This document shows, one piece after another, positions 8,154-16,224 of a stretch of 51,629 bases of DNA. Below the pieces are notes generated by a model. That model ran no database searches, had not been told where the DNA came from, and was given only the letters and a program-made list of their open reading frames with translations. The stretch is from Chloroflexota bacterium (GTDB taxonomy: Bacteria; Chloroflexota; UBA11872), in contig JAPPFO010000031.1 of assembly GCA_028875175.1 (NCBI GenBank), forward strand, positions 1-51,629, given 5' to 3'. The position numbers and the translations under genes were made by a program. The stretch's first letter is position 1. Every line of letters begins with the position of its first letter.

Positions 8154-8631
8154 CTACCGGCTTCGGCAGGCACTGGCGTTATTTGATCCACGTGTTCCGG
8201 CAAGCTCACGCGACCAGGCCATGCAGCGGTTGAACGAGGATGAGCGGACGCTGTTCCAGCGCTTGTCTCCTGCCGATCAACGCCATGCGCTCGCCGTGTA
8301 TGGGGCGGCTCAAGAGGCCTGGCCGAACGACGACGCCCTGCAGGTAGCTGCGCTACTTCACGACGTCGGGAAGGGCCGGCCGGGATTGGCGGACCGTACC
8401 GGTCTGACGCTTGCCAAAGCCCTGGCGCCATGGTTGCTGTTGCGCTGGCAACTCCGTCCAGCCACGTCACGGCGGGGACGAATCGCCCGCCTGGTTGGCG
8501 ACACTGAAGCCAGCGCGCGTCTGGCGGAACTGGCCGGATCGCCCCCTGACGTGGTGGAGACGCTTCGTTGCTACGGCTTTCGCGAACACGAACGCGGACG
8601 ACGGCTGGCCGAACTGGATGCCGGGCTGTGA
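8143..8631 (+). CDS. HD-domain protein, probable phosphohydrolase
   Basis: This is a small HD-domain protein of about 162 aa. The metal motif is LLHDVGKG (H73, D74), preceded by His48 in QRHALAVYG. HD proteins of this kind are usually metal-dependent phosphohydrolases acting on nucleotides, but this one's substrate cannot be inferred. The TTG at 8143 is chosen because GAGG lies 7 nt before it and the following YRLRQAL segment looks like family sequence. A TTG at 8122 and an ATG at 8221 are alternatives. The gene overlaps the M50 gene by 11 nt and scpA by 4 nt (GTGA), so it sits in the middle of a coupled set. Confidence 0.75.
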   Translation: MEVSYRLRQALALFDPRVPASSRDQAMQRLNEDERTLFQRLSPADQRHALAVYGAAQEAWPNDDALQVAALLHDVGKGRPGLADRTGLTLAKALAPWLLLRWQLRPATSRRGRIARLVGDTEASARLAELAGSPPDVVETLRCYGFREHERGRRLAELDAGL

Positions 8632-9383
8632 CGGCGACCTGGGGACCCGTTGGGCAGGAAAGCGCGCTGGGCGGCTTCGAGATCGATATCGACGACTTCG
8701 AGGGTCCGCTGGATCTCCTGGTTCAGCTGATAGAGAAGCAAGGCCTGGACATCACAGGTGTCTCAGTGCTTGCCGTCACGGACCAGTTTGTTGCTTTCGC
8801 CCACCAGCTGCACGAGCAGTTTGCGGAAGCGGCCTCCGAGTTTCTGCTCGTCGCATCGCGTCTCGCGCTGCTCAAGTCGCGAGCGCTGCTTCCGAGAGTC
8901 GAGCCCGAGGATGAGGAAGAGTCGGTTGACGATCTCGCGGAGCGCCTGCGGGTCTATGCGGCGTTCAAGGCCGTGGCGATGGACCTGGACGCCAGGCTGC
9001 GCGCTGGGGAGTCGTCGTTCATACGGGTTGCCGAGCCGAGCCTTCCGCAGCCGTCCCCTGAACCGGGCGCCGGCGACCTGATGCGGCTGCTCTCGGCGCT
9101 GGAGCGATTGACCCAAGTCGATACGCCCGTTGAGTCGCTCATCGAAGCGCCGACAAGGCGATTCCGTGTGGCAGATAAGGTGCAGGATCTGCAAGCCAGG
9201 TTGAGGTCCCAGGGAACGCTGGCCTTCGATTCGATCGCAGCGGCTTGCGCCGACCGCGCCGAACTCATCGCTACATTTGTCGCCGTGCTTCACCTGGTGC
9301 GGCAGCGTACGGCCACCGTCGAGCAGTCGGGAACTTTCGGGTCCATCGTGCTCAGATCCACTCGCGAGCATGGCGACGGATAG
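8628..9383 (+). CDS. scpA: Segregation and condensation protein A
   Basis: This is the kleisin subunit of the SMC-ScpAB condensin, which organises and segregates the chromosome. The protein (251 aa) shows the ScpA signature IDIDDFEGPLDLLVQLIEK, then ASEFLLVASRLALLKSRALLP, an acidic linker, and a C-terminal winged-helix region (FVAVLHLVRQRTATVEQ). The GTG start at 8628 is chosen because it overlaps the HD gene's stop as GTGA. An in-frame extension to 8568 would carry Arg-rich sequence with no family match. It overlaps scpB by 14 nt. No smc gene is in the window. Confidence 0.93.
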   Translation: MTATWGPVGQESALGGFEIDIDDFEGPLDLLVQLIEKQGLDITGVSVLAVTDQFVAFAHQLHEQFAEAASEFLLVASRLALLKSRALLPRVEPEDEEESVDDLAERLRVYAAFKAVAMDLDARLRAGESSFIRVAEPSLPQPSPEPGAGDLMRLLSALERLTQVDTPVESLIEAPTRRFRVADKVQDLQARLRSQGTLAFDSIAAACADRAELIATFVAVLHLVRQRTATVEQSGTFGSIVLRSTREHGDG

Positions 9384-9975
9384 CGACGCCCGGACCGAGC
9401 CCGACGACGCCGTGGCCGATAGCCTCGATGGCGACTTCGGGCTGGCGCGTACGATCGAGGGGTTGCTGTTCGTAGCGGACCGCGCGCTCTCGGCAGCCGA
9501 GCTTGGCGGAGTTACCGGTGCATCCGACGTCGAGGTTCAAGCAGCGCTCCGCGAACTGATCGCGCACTACCGCACGCGCGGCATCGTCTTGCTCGAGCAC
9601 CGCAATGCCTTCCGGCTGGTCTCCGCTCCCGATCTTGCGGACCACTGCCGCCGGCTTCTGGGTCTGGACCAACGCCGGCAGCCGTCGCGCGCAGCCCTGG
9701 AGACGCTGGGAATCGTCGCCTATCGCGGACAGGCTACGCGTGCGGAAATCGAACGGGTGCGCGGTGTCGACTCTGACAGCGCATTAGCCTCGCTGCTCGC
9801 GCGAAACCTGATTCGCGAAGCCGGGCGCCTTGATGCTCCGGGACGTCCAGCGGTCTTTACGACAACCGACACATTCCTGGCCTACTTCGGTCTGACGTCG
9901 CTGGACGAGCTTCCGGAACTGGACCTGGACGTTGCCTCAGACGAGGCGGCAGTGCGGCCGCCGCCCGACGTCTAG
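9370..9975 (+). CDS. scpB: Segregation and condensation protein B
   Basis: This is the winged-helix partner that binds ScpA in the SMC condensin complex. It has 201 aa from the ATG at 9370. It carries RTIEGLLFVADRALSAAELG at the N-terminus and ALETLGIVAYRGQATRAEIERVRGVD in the centre, both typical. GRPAVFTTTDTFLAYFGLTSLDELPEL at the C-terminus matches the conserved end of the family. It ends at TAG 9973-9975. The convergent rpsI gene ends at the same CTAG palindrome, so there is no intergenic space for a terminator. Confidence 0.94.
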   Translation: MATDSDARTEPDDAVADSLDGDFGLARTIEGLLFVADRALSAAELGGVTGASDVEVQAALRELIAHYRTRGIVLLEHRNAFRLVSAPDLADHCRRLLGLDQRRQPSRAALETLGIVAYRGQATRAEIERVRGVDSDSALASLLARNLIREAGRLDAPGRPAVFTTTDTFLAYFGLTSLDELPELDLDVASDEAAVRPPPDV

Positions 9976-10367
9976 CGCTTGGTGAACTGCTTGGCCTTGC
10001 GCGCGCGAACGAGGCCGGGCTTCTTACGCTCCTTGGCCCGCGGATCACGGGTTAGCATGCCGGCCTGCTTGAGCTTCGGTCGGTTCTCAGCGTCCATGGA
10101 CACCAGCGCACGCGCCAACCCAAGCCGAATTGCTCCTGCCTGACCGCGCGTACCACCGCCGGTCACGCGCGCGGAAATGCCAACGGACATCTCTTCGAGC
10201 ATTCGCAGCGGCTCCAGCGCGTGAAACCGATGATCGGGGACGGACAGGAATTCCTCGATCGGACGCCCATTGACAACAAACGGCCCGTGCCCGGGGTAGA
10301 CGCGGACCTGTGCGATCGCGGCCTTGCGGCGTCCCAGCCCGTAGTAGTAGTGGCCTTCAAGCGTCAT
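9972..10367 (-). CDS. rpsI: 30S ribosomal protein uS9
   Basis: uS9 is a small-subunit head protein whose C-terminal tail reaches the P-site tRNA. It has 131 aa, with YYYGLGRRKAAIAQVRVYPG, the GGGTRGQAGAIRLGLARAL core and a basic tail ending KAKQFTKR, all as expected. It is the last gene of the long ribosomal cluster and overlaps rplM by 4 nt. Its stop is embedded in the scpB stop. Confidence 0.98.
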   Translation of the reverse strand: MTLEGHYYYGLGRRKAAIAQVRVYPGHGPFVVNGRPIEEFLSVPDHRFHALEPLRMLEEMSVGISARVTGGGTRGQAGAIRLGLARALVSMDAENRPKLKQAGMLTRDPRAKERKKPGLVRARKAKQFTKR

Positions 10368-10783
10368 GCGCCAACCTCGAGAATCTGGGGCCGCTGGGCC
10401 TCGTGACGGTGTTCAGGGCCGTCGTACACACGGAGCCGCTTCAATGCGCGGCGGCCGAGCGTGGTCTTCGGCAACATTCCCTTAACGGCAAGTCGAATCA
10501 CCCGGTCGGGTCGTTGGGCGAGCATGTCGTCCAGGCGCGTCATCCGAATCCCCCCCGGGTAGCCGCTGTGCCGGGCGTAGAACTTCTGCTCCAGCTTGCG
10601 TCCGGTGACGCGAACGCGCGCGGCGTTAATCACGATCACTCCGGCGCCGTCGTCAACGTTCGGCGTGAACGTCGGCTGGTCTTTTCCACGCAGCACGTGG
10701 GCGATGCGCGTCGCCAGTCGCCCCAGCGTTTGTCCGGAGGCGTCAACCACCACCCATCGCCGCCCGCTCTGATCGCTCACCAC
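10364..10783 (-). CDS. rplM: 50S ribosomal protein uL13
   Basis: uL13 is an early-assembly large-subunit protein that binds 23S rRNA. It has 139 aa and carries WVVVDASGQTLGRLATRIA, GDxVIVINA-like sequence, YARHSGYPGG and VKGMLPKTTLGRRALKRLRVY. It lies between truA (7-nt overlap) and rpsI (4-nt overlap), the classic truA-rplM-rpsI order. Confidence 0.98.
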   Translation of the reverse strand: MVSDQSGRRWVVVDASGQTLGRLATRIAHVLRGKDQPTFTPNVDDGAGVIVINAARVRVTGRKLEQKFYARHSGYPGGIRMTRLDDMLAQRPDRVIRLAVKGMLPKTTLGRRALKRLRVYDGPEHRHEAQRPQILEVGA

Positions 10784-11568
10784 GTCACCGCCTGTGTCAT
10801 TTGTGGTCGATTGTATCGAGACTCCACGTTCGGATACTCCACCTGCAGCAAGGTAAGTCCGTGCGCCGGAGCCGTGCCGCGAACCTGGGACCTGGCTGCG
10901 GGCTTCAGGAGCGCTGCGACATCCGCCGCGTCGATTTCACCACGGCCGGCGCGAACAAGGGTCGCGACGATCCGCCGCACCATGCGGTACAGGAACGCAT
11001 TGGCTGCGATGCGAACGCGAATGGTGCTCCATTCCCGCCACACTTCCAGCGCAAATATCTCGCGCTTCGTGCTCTCCTGGACTCCCGCGGTAAATGCGTC
11101 GAAGTCATGGCCCCCGACCAATTCGGCGGCCGCCGACCGCATGCGCGCCACATCAAGCGACTGCCGAACGTGCCATGCGCGCGCCCTGTCCAGGACGGGC
11201 CGCACTGGCTGCTGCTCGATGCGGTACTCGTAGACGCGCGCGGTGGCGTCGCGACGCGGATCAAACGCCGGCGCCACGGTTGAGAGGTCTCGGATCGCAA
11301 CGTCTACCGGCAAGTGCGCGTTCATGGCCCTGAGAAGCGTGTCGTCGTCAAGACTCGACGCAGTACGAAAAGCCATCACCTGCCCCAGGGCATGAACTCC
11401 GCTGTCGGTCCGCCCGGCGCCGGCAACTGTTACCTCGTCGCCGGTGGCGGCATGAATCGCGGCCTCCAGGACACCTTGCACGGTGCGCGAACTGCGCTGC
11501 CGCTGAAAGCCCTGGAATCCCGCACCGTCGTACTCCACCGTGGCGCGAACGGTTCGAAGCCCGGTCAC
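10777..11568 (-). CDS. truA: tRNA pseudouridine(38-40) synthase
   Basis: TruA isomerises uridines 38-40 in the tRNA anticodon arm. The protein has 263 aa. YDGAGFQGFQRQ and the catalytic segment AGAGRTDSGVHALGQV contain the nucleophilic Asp. The later ARVYEYRI, GGHDFDAFT and FLYRMVRRIV motifs complete the family profile. It overlaps rplQ by 4 nt and rplM by 7 nt. Confidence 0.97.
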   Translation of the reverse strand: MTGLRTVRATVEYDGAGFQGFQRQRSSRTVQGVLEAAIHAATGDEVTVAGAGRTDSGVHALGQVMAFRTASSLDDDTLLRAMNAHLPVDVAIRDLSTVAPAFDPRRDATARVYEYRIEQQPVRPVLDRARAWHVRQSLDVARMRSAAAELVGGHDFDAFTAGVQESTKREIFALEVWREWSTIRVRIAANAFLYRMVRRIVATLVRAGRGEIDAADVAALLKPAARSQVRGTAPAHGLTLLQVEYPNVESRYNRPQMTQAVTW

Positions 11569-11915
11569 ACCAGCTCCATGCGCGCCAGCGGCGCGCCGTC
11601 GCCGAGGCGGACACCAAGACGTCGAATTCGCGTATAGCCGCCGGGTCGATCGGCGTACTGATCGGCCAGATCTTCAAACAGCCTATCAATTGCCTCCGGG
11701 TCCGGGATCCGAGCAATTGCCTGTCGCCGGGCGTGGAGATCGCCGCGCTTCGCCAGGGTGATCAGGCGATCAACGTCTGGACGAATCTCCTTGGCCCGCG
11801 CCAGCGTGGTGTCGATCTGACTGTGCAGAATCAGTGATCTCACGAGACTGCGCTTGAGCGCCCGGCGCTGCGAAGGGTTGCGGCCAAGATGGCGTCCGCG
11901 TCGGCGATGCCGCAT
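11565..11915 (-). CDS. rplQ: 50S ribosomal protein bL17
   Basis: bL17 sits near the exit tunnel of the large subunit. The 116-aa product starts MRHRRRGRHLGRNPSQRRAL and ends with the GGYTRIRRLGVRLGDGAP motif typical of the family. It follows rpoA by 5 nt and overlaps truA by 4 nt. Confidence 0.98.
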   Translation of the reverse strand: MRHRRRGRHLGRNPSQRRALKRSLVRSLILHSQIDTTLARAKEIRPDVDRLITLAKRGDLHARRQAIARIPDPEAIDRLFEDLADQYADRPGGYTRIRRLGVRLGDGAPLARMELV

Positions 11916-11920
11916 TTGAC

Positions 11921-12898
11921 CTACTCCTGGCCCTCGTCCGGCGCCGACGAGTTATCGGCCAGCGCAAGACCGCGCAATGCCAGGGCCTCGCGAATCTCGT
12001 TGACCAACCGCTCGCCCATGCCGCGCAACTCATAGAGGTCATTCTCGGACATCCCAATAAGCTCCTGGACTGTCTCCAGTTCATGCCGCTTGAGACTGTT
12101 CAAGGCTCGGTTCGAGAGCTTCAGGTCTTCCAACGGATCGCCTTCGGCTTCCGGCATCGGCGGTATGAACGCGGACGGCACCTCGTCCATGGTTTCGTCA
12201 ACGCCCGTGATGAGTTGAAATGACTCAATGAGCTCCTGCGCCGCACCGCGTAGGGCATCCGCCGGGCTCATGACACCGTCGGTCCAGATCTTGAGCACCA
12301 GCCGATCGAACTCGGACTCGCGCCCGACGCGCGCCGGTTCCACGTGGTATTCGACCTTGGTGACCGGACTAAACACCATGTCGAGCGGAATGACGCCGAT
12401 CGGCAGATCGCCGCGCATCTCGCTGCCGACATATCCAGCGCCCGTCTCGACAGAAAACTCCGCCCGCAGGAATCCAGCGTCCGTAAGGGAGGCCAGATGA
12501 TGTTCGGCGTTTACGATTTCGACACCGCTTGGGAGCTCAAGGTCACCGGCGGTGACCTCGGTGGGACCTTCAGCCTCCAAATAGAGAATGGCGGAATCGG
12601 CGTCGTGCGATCTAAGCCGAACGCCTTTGACGTTGAGAAGAAACTCAACAAGGTCTTCGCGCATGAAATCCAGGGTGCTGAACTCATGCAAGGCGCTGTC
12701 TACGCGAGCGGTGGCGATGGCCGCGCCCGGCAGGGCCGCGAGCAGCACGCGGCGCAAGGGGTTGCCTAGCGTGTGCGCGAATCCGCGGCGCAGCGGCTCG
12801 ATATGAAAATGCGCGAAGTCATCGCCAGCCTCGACCATCTGCACGGTCGGCTGGATGTCGGCTTCGGCCTGAGCTGATTCAACGGGTCCAAGAAACAC
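11921..12898 (-). CDS. rpoA: DNA-directed RNA polymerase subunit alpha
   Basis: The alpha subunit (325 aa) dimerises to scaffold beta and beta'. Its C-terminal domain contacts UP elements and activators. The N-terminal domain shows EPLRRGFAHTLGNPLRRVLL. The C-terminal domain shows LKLSNRALNSLKRHELETV and the helix-hairpin-helix MSENDLYELRGMGERLVNEI. The start is a GTG at 12898 behind an A/G-rich ribosome site (AGGAAGGTAAGGA). A 48-nt gap separates it from rpsD, one of the larger gaps in this cluster. Confidence 0.98.
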   Translation of the reverse strand: MFLGPVESAQAEADIQPTVQMVEAGDDFAHFHIEPLRRGFAHTLGNPLRRVLLAALPGAAIATARVDSALHEFSTLDFMREDLVEFLLNVKGVRLRSHDADSAILYLEAEGPTEVTAGDLELPSGVEIVNAEHHLASLTDAGFLRAEFSVETGAGYVGSEMRGDLPIGVIPLDMVFSPVTKVEYHVEPARVGRESEFDRLVLKIWTDGVMSPADALRGAAQELIESFQLITGVDETMDEVPSAFIPPMPEAEGDPLEDLKLSNRALNSLKRHELETVQELIGMSENDLYELRGMGERLVNEIREALALRGLALADNSSAPDEGQE

Positions 12899-12946
12899 CG
12901 CTGGTCCTTACCTTCCTGTCCGCTTCCACGGACTGTCGCGCACGAA

Positions 12947-13579
12947 TTAGCGCGAGTAGAACTCGACGATCAATTGCTCGTTGAGTGTCGCGTCGATCTG
13001 GTTGCGATCCGGGATCGCGTTAATGGTGCCTTCGAACGACTCGGGATCTACCGAAAGCCACGCTGGCCGGCCCAGCGCTTCGGCACGGTCCATTGCGTTC
13101 TTGACAGTGTCGATGTTGCGGCTCTTCTGGCGCAGCCGAACTCTGTCGCCGACGCCCAGAACAGCCGACGGGATGTCGTGCTTGCGGCTGTTCAATTCGA
13201 TGTGGCCATGCTGAATGAGTTGACGCGCGTGCGCGCGGCTCAGCCCGAAGCCCATCCGATATACGACGCTGTCCGCTCGTAGCTCCAGCAACTGCAGCAG
13301 GCGCTCGCCGCGCGGCCCACTCTGTTTGCCGGCCATCCGATAGTGCCGACGAAACTGGCGTTCGAGCACTCCGTAGATCCGTCGAGCCTTCTGCTTTTCG
13401 CGCAACTGGATGGCGTACTCCGTCGGCCGCCTCCGGCTGAAACCGCGGGCTCCCGGGCCGCCGCGATCACCGCGGCGCTCGATGGCGCACTTGGGTGTGT
13501 GGCAACGGTCGCCCTTGAGAAAGAGCTTCTCACCCTCGCGCCGGCAGAGGCGGCAAACAGGTCCTGTATAGCGGGCCAT
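12947..13579 (-). CDS. rpsD: 30S ribosomal protein uS4
   Basis: uS4 starts 30S assembly by binding the 16S 5' domain. It has 210 aa with an S4 RNA-binding domain (LELRADSVVYRMGFG, then ARQLIQHGHIELN). The N-terminus has four cysteines, C9, C12, C26 and C31, in a CxxC...C4C pattern. It is therefore the zinc-containing form rather than the cysteine-free paralogue. It lies between rpsK and rpoA as usual. Confidence 0.98.
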   Translation of the reverse strand: MARYTGPVCRLCRREGEKLFLKGDRCHTPKCAIERRGDRGGPGARGFSRRRPTEYAIQLREKQKARRIYGVLERQFRRHYRMAGKQSGPRGERLLQLLELRADSVVYRMGFGLSRAHARQLIQHGHIELNSRKHDIPSAVLGVGDRVRLRQKSRNIDTVKNAMDRAEALGRPAWLSVDPESFEGTINAIPDRNQIDATLNEQLIVEFYSR

Positions 13580-13609
13580 TCGAATTCGTCTCCCTGGTCT
13601 GGTTGCGGC

Positions 13610-13999
13610 CTACACGCGCCGGCGCTTGGGCGGCCGCGGACCGTTATGAGGGATGGGCGTGACGTCGGAGATGCTCGAGACATTGAGCCCAACGGCCTGT
13701 AACGCACGCACGGCGGCGTCACGGCCTGAACCTGGACCTTTGACAAACACGTTGATGTCGCGCATTCCCGCGTCCATGGCGCGCTGCGCGGCTTGCTCCG
13801 CAGCCTGTTGCGCGGCGAACGGCGTGCTCTTGCGCGATCCACGTGCGCCGATGGTTCCGCCACTCGCCGACGCGACGGTATCGCCCATGGGGTCGGTAAT
13901 GGTGATGATGGTGTTGTTGAAGGAGGCGTGGATGTGCGCGGCGCCTCGTGGCACGGGCGCCCGACTTCGACGCCGGGATCGACTTGAACGTTCGGCCAT
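13610..13999 (-). CDS. rpsK: 30S ribosomal protein uS11
   Basis: uS11 is a platform protein next to the mRNA path. It has 129 aa with GAAHIHASFNNTIITITD, the KSTPFAAQQAAEQAA helix and the C-terminal DVTPIPHNGPRPPKRRRV, all diagnostic. It lies 4 nt after rpsM and 30 nt before rpsD. Confidence 0.98.
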   Translation of the reverse strand: MAERSSRSRRRSRAPVPRGAAHIHASFNNTIITITDPMGDTVASASGGTIGARGSRKSTPFAAQQAAEQAAQRAMDAGMRDINVFVKGPGSGRDAAVRALQAVGLNVSSISDVTPIPHNGPRPPKRRRV

Positions 14000-14003
14000 A
14001 CGT

Positions 14004-14384
14004 CTAGCCTCGCTTGATTACGCGCTTGCGAATACCGACCGTCCGGCGCGGCCCTTTGCGCGTGCGGGCGTTGGTTCGCGTGCGCTGTCCGCGCGTTGGG
14101 AGCCCGATTCGGTGTCGCAGCCCCCGGTAGGAACCGATCTCACGCAGTCGGGCGATGCTGGTCTGCACCACGCGGCGCAAATCCCCCTCCACCCGCTCGC
14201 GACCGATCAAGGCCCGGACCCGCCCGAGCTCCGCCTCGGTCAGGTCACTGACGCGAGCCTGCGGATTGACGTCGGCCTGTCGGACAATCTCGGCACTGGT
14301 GGTACGTCCGATGCCGTAGATGTGGGTCAGTGCAATCACCACTGGCTTGTGGCGTGGAATGTCAACGCCGGCAATACGAGCCAT
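14004..14384 (-). CDS. rpsM: 30S ribosomal protein uS13
   Basis: uS13 lies in the 30S head, contacts tRNA and forms the bridge to the 50S. It has 126 aa: MARIAGVDIPRHKPVVIALTH, YGIGRTTSAEI, YRGLRHRIGLPTRGQRTRTN and a basic tail. It follows rpmJ by 12 nt. Confidence 0.98.
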   Translation of the reverse strand: MARIAGVDIPRHKPVVIALTHIYGIGRTTSAEIVRQADVNPQARVSDLTEAELGRVRALIGRERVEGDLRRVVQTSIARLREIGSYRGLRHRIGLPTRGQRTRTNARTRKGPRRTVGIRKRVIKRG

Positions 14385-14396
14385 GTGTCCCCGTCC

Positions 14397-14510
14397 TTAG
14401 CCTTGTCGCTGCTTGTGTTTCGGGTTTGAGCAAATGACCATGACACGCCCATGCCGCCGGATCACGCGGCAGCGGTCGCACCGTGGTTTGACGGAAGCCG
14501 AGACTCGCAT
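14397..14510 (-). CDS. rpmJ: 50S ribosomal protein bL36
   Basis: This 37-codon gene lies between infA and rpsM, its canonical place. Read from the ATG at 14510 it gives MRVSASVKPRCDRCRVIRRH and ends NPKHKQRQG. The CxxC, later Cys and His supply the zinc site of the C+ form of bL36. Confidence 0.97.
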   Translation of the reverse strand: MRVSASVKPRCDRCRVIRRHGRVMVICSNPKHKQRQG

Positions 14511-14515
14511 AGTCG

Positions 14516-14863
14516 CTACCGCTCCACTCGCTGATCGGCGCGCAGCCGCCAGGTAATTCGACCGCGCGAAAGGTCGTAGGGTGAGAGTTGCATACGTACG
14601 CGGTCGCCAACGCCTACGCGAATAAAGCGTAGTCGCATCTTGCCGGCCAAATGGGCGAGGATGGCCTGCGGCTCGTCATCGTCGCCGTCCCCCGTCTGAA
14701 TGCGAAGCGGCTGACCATTTGGCCCAATTGGCTTGACGAGGAACATCGTGTTCGGCAGTGAGTCGACGACCTCGCCTTCGATTTCGATGACGGGAGTCTT
14801 GCTGGACGACTCGTCGGCCGGGGCCGGCGCTTCGTTTCTCTGGTTTCTGGGTGGCGGCACCAC
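14516..14863 (-). CDS. infA: Translation initiation factor IF-1 with N-terminal extension and acidic loop insertion
   Basis: IF-1 is an OB-fold protein that occupies the 30S A site during initiation. The core is clear: VIEIEGEVVDSLPNTMFLV (25-43), then LAHLAGKMRLRFIRVGVGDRV and LSPYDLSRGRITWR. The usual length is about 72 aa, but this has 115. There are about 20 extra residues in front. A 17-residue insertion lies between beta strands at residues 44-68 and contains GPNGQPLR and the acidic GDGDDDE. The GTG at 14863 is assumed as the start. An internal start would shorten the extension but not remove the insertion. It sits between map and rpmJ, the normal position, with no second infA in the window. 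Confidence 0.92.
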   Translation of the reverse strand: MVPPPRNQRNEAPAPADESSSKTPVIEIEGEVVDSLPNTMFLVKPIGPNGQPLRIQTGDGDDDEPQAILAHLAGKMRLRFIRVGVGDRVRMQLSPYDLSRGRITWRLRADQRVER

Positions 14864-14868
14864 GAGCC

Positions 14869-15648
14869 TCAGACAGCTTCCGTAAGGACGCGCGGTCCTG
14901 CGTTGGTGATTGCCACGGTGTGTTCGAAGTGGGCGGACAGCGAGCCATCGTCCGTGCGCGCTGTCCAGCCGTCGGAATCGAAGGCCACGCCGGCGGACCC
15001 GATATTGACCATCGGCTCGATAGCGAGGGTGGTTCCCGGAACCAACTCTGGCCCACTGCCAGGACGCCCGAAGTTGGGCACCTGGGGCGACTCGTGCATG
15101 GTGCGCCCGATTCCGTGTCCGACGAATCGTCTCACGATGGTTAGTCCGGCCTCCTCGACCAGCTTCTGCACGGCTGCTCCGATATCTCCGATGTGGCCAC
15201 CCGCGACGGAGGCACGGATAGCTTCAGCGAGTGCGGCGCGAGTTACATCAAGCAGGCGGCTCGCGTCAGGGTCAATCTCGCCAACCGCGAGCGTACGCGC
15301 TGAGTCGGAGTGCCAGCCGTCGAGAATCACTCCACAGTCCAGACTAATGATATCGCCTTCCCGCAGCTTCGCGCTACCCGGAATTCCGTGCACGATTGCG
15401 TCATTGATCGACGCGCAGATTGCGCCGGGAAAGGGCTTGACGCCGGGGTCGGCCGCGGGCACGCCTTGAAACGACGGGATGCCGCCGTGGTCGCGGATGA
15501 AGGTCTCGGCCATCGCGTCGAGTTCGCCGGTGGTTACGCCGGGACAGACCACCGTCTCGATCTCGTTCAGCGCGCCGGCCAGGACGCGGCCTGAGGCGGC
15601 CATTGCTTCGACCTGCTCAGGGGTCTTCGGTTTGATCGAACCGGACAT
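14869..15648 (-). CDS. map: Methionine aminopeptidase, type I
   Basis: The enzyme removes the initiator Met from nascent proteins using two metal ions. It has about 259 aa. The metal ligands lie in SLDCGVILDGWHSDSART (two Asp), VGHGIGRTMHESPQVPNFG (His), LAIEPMVNIG (Glu) and SAHFEHTVAIT (Glu). No N-terminal zinc finger is present, as usual for bacterial type I. The ATG at 15648 overlaps the adk stop by 1 nt (TGATG). A GTG one codon upstream would overlap as GTGA and cannot be excluded. Confidence 0.97.
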   Translation of the reverse strand: MSGSIKPKTPEQVEAMAASGRVLAGALNEIETVVCPGVTTGELDAMAETFIRDHGGIPSFQGVPAADPGVKPFPGAICASINDAIVHGIPGSAKLREGDIISLDCGVILDGWHSDSARTLAVGEIDPDASRLLDVTRAALAEAIRASVAGGHIGDIGAAVQKLVEEAGLTIVRRFVGHGIGRTMHESPQVPNFGRPGSGPELVPGTTLAIEPMVNIGSAGVAFDSDGWTARTDDGSLSAHFEHTVAITNAGPRVLTEAV

Positions 15649-16220
15649 CACCTGATTACGGCCTTCAAGGTGGTCCAGACGCGACGCGCGACGGATTCAA
15701 CATCGCCGATGCCGTTCACTTCAATCAGGGCGCCAGCCTCACGGTAGTGGTCGATGAGCGGCTCGGTGTCCTGGTGGTAGACCTGCAAGCGGTGGCGGGC
15801 TGTTTCTTCGGTATCGTCCGCCCGACCGCGGTCGAGCAGACGCCGTAGCGCGATGTGGTCGGGCACGTCGATGTAAACCGCGGCGGTCACGGAGAGGTTG
15901 AACTGCCTGAGCAGGTCATCCAGCTTTTCGGCCTGGTTCCGCGTTCGCGGGAAGCCATCAAAGCAGATATCACGTCTCCGAGCGTCGCCCATGTACTCCT
16001 CGATCACCTGCAGTACGACCTGATCGGGTACGAGTTGGCCGCTGAGCAGATAGGACTCGGCGCGCAGCCCCGCCGGCGATCCGGCGGTAACCGCATCGCG
16101 AAAGAGATCGCCGGTGGACACGTGATCCAGCGCCATGCGGCAGGCCAGACGCTCACCCTGCGTGCCCTTGCCAGCACCAGGGGGGCCAAGCAGGACTACG
16201 ATCACTGGACGCTCGCCCAT
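15648..16220 (-). CDS. adk: Adenylate kinase, short-LID form
   Basis: The enzyme interconverts ATP + AMP and 2 ADP. It has 190 aa with the P-loop GPPGAGKGT (12-20), HVSTGDLFRDAV, the FDGFPRTRNQAEKLD motif and LLDRGRADDTEETARHRL. The LID is the short type without the four-cysteine zinc insert found in Gram-positive enzymes. It lies between secY (4-nt gap) and map, the standard spc-operon place. Confidence 0.97.
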   Translation of the reverse strand: MGERPVIVVLLGPPGAGKGTQGERLACRMALDHVSTGDLFRDAVTAGSPAGLRAESYLLSGQLVPDQVVLQVIEEYMGDARRRDICFDGFPRTRNQAEKLDDLLRQFNLSVTAAVYIDVPDHIALRRLLDRGRADDTEETARHRLQVYHQDTEPLIDHYREAGALIEVNGIGDVESVARRVWTTLKAVIR

Positions 16221-16224
16221 GCGC

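Noticed and set aside
10310..11233. Plus-strand frame of 307 codons spanning rplM and truA
   Set aside because: It is antisense to two certain genes, with no domain and no start signal of note.
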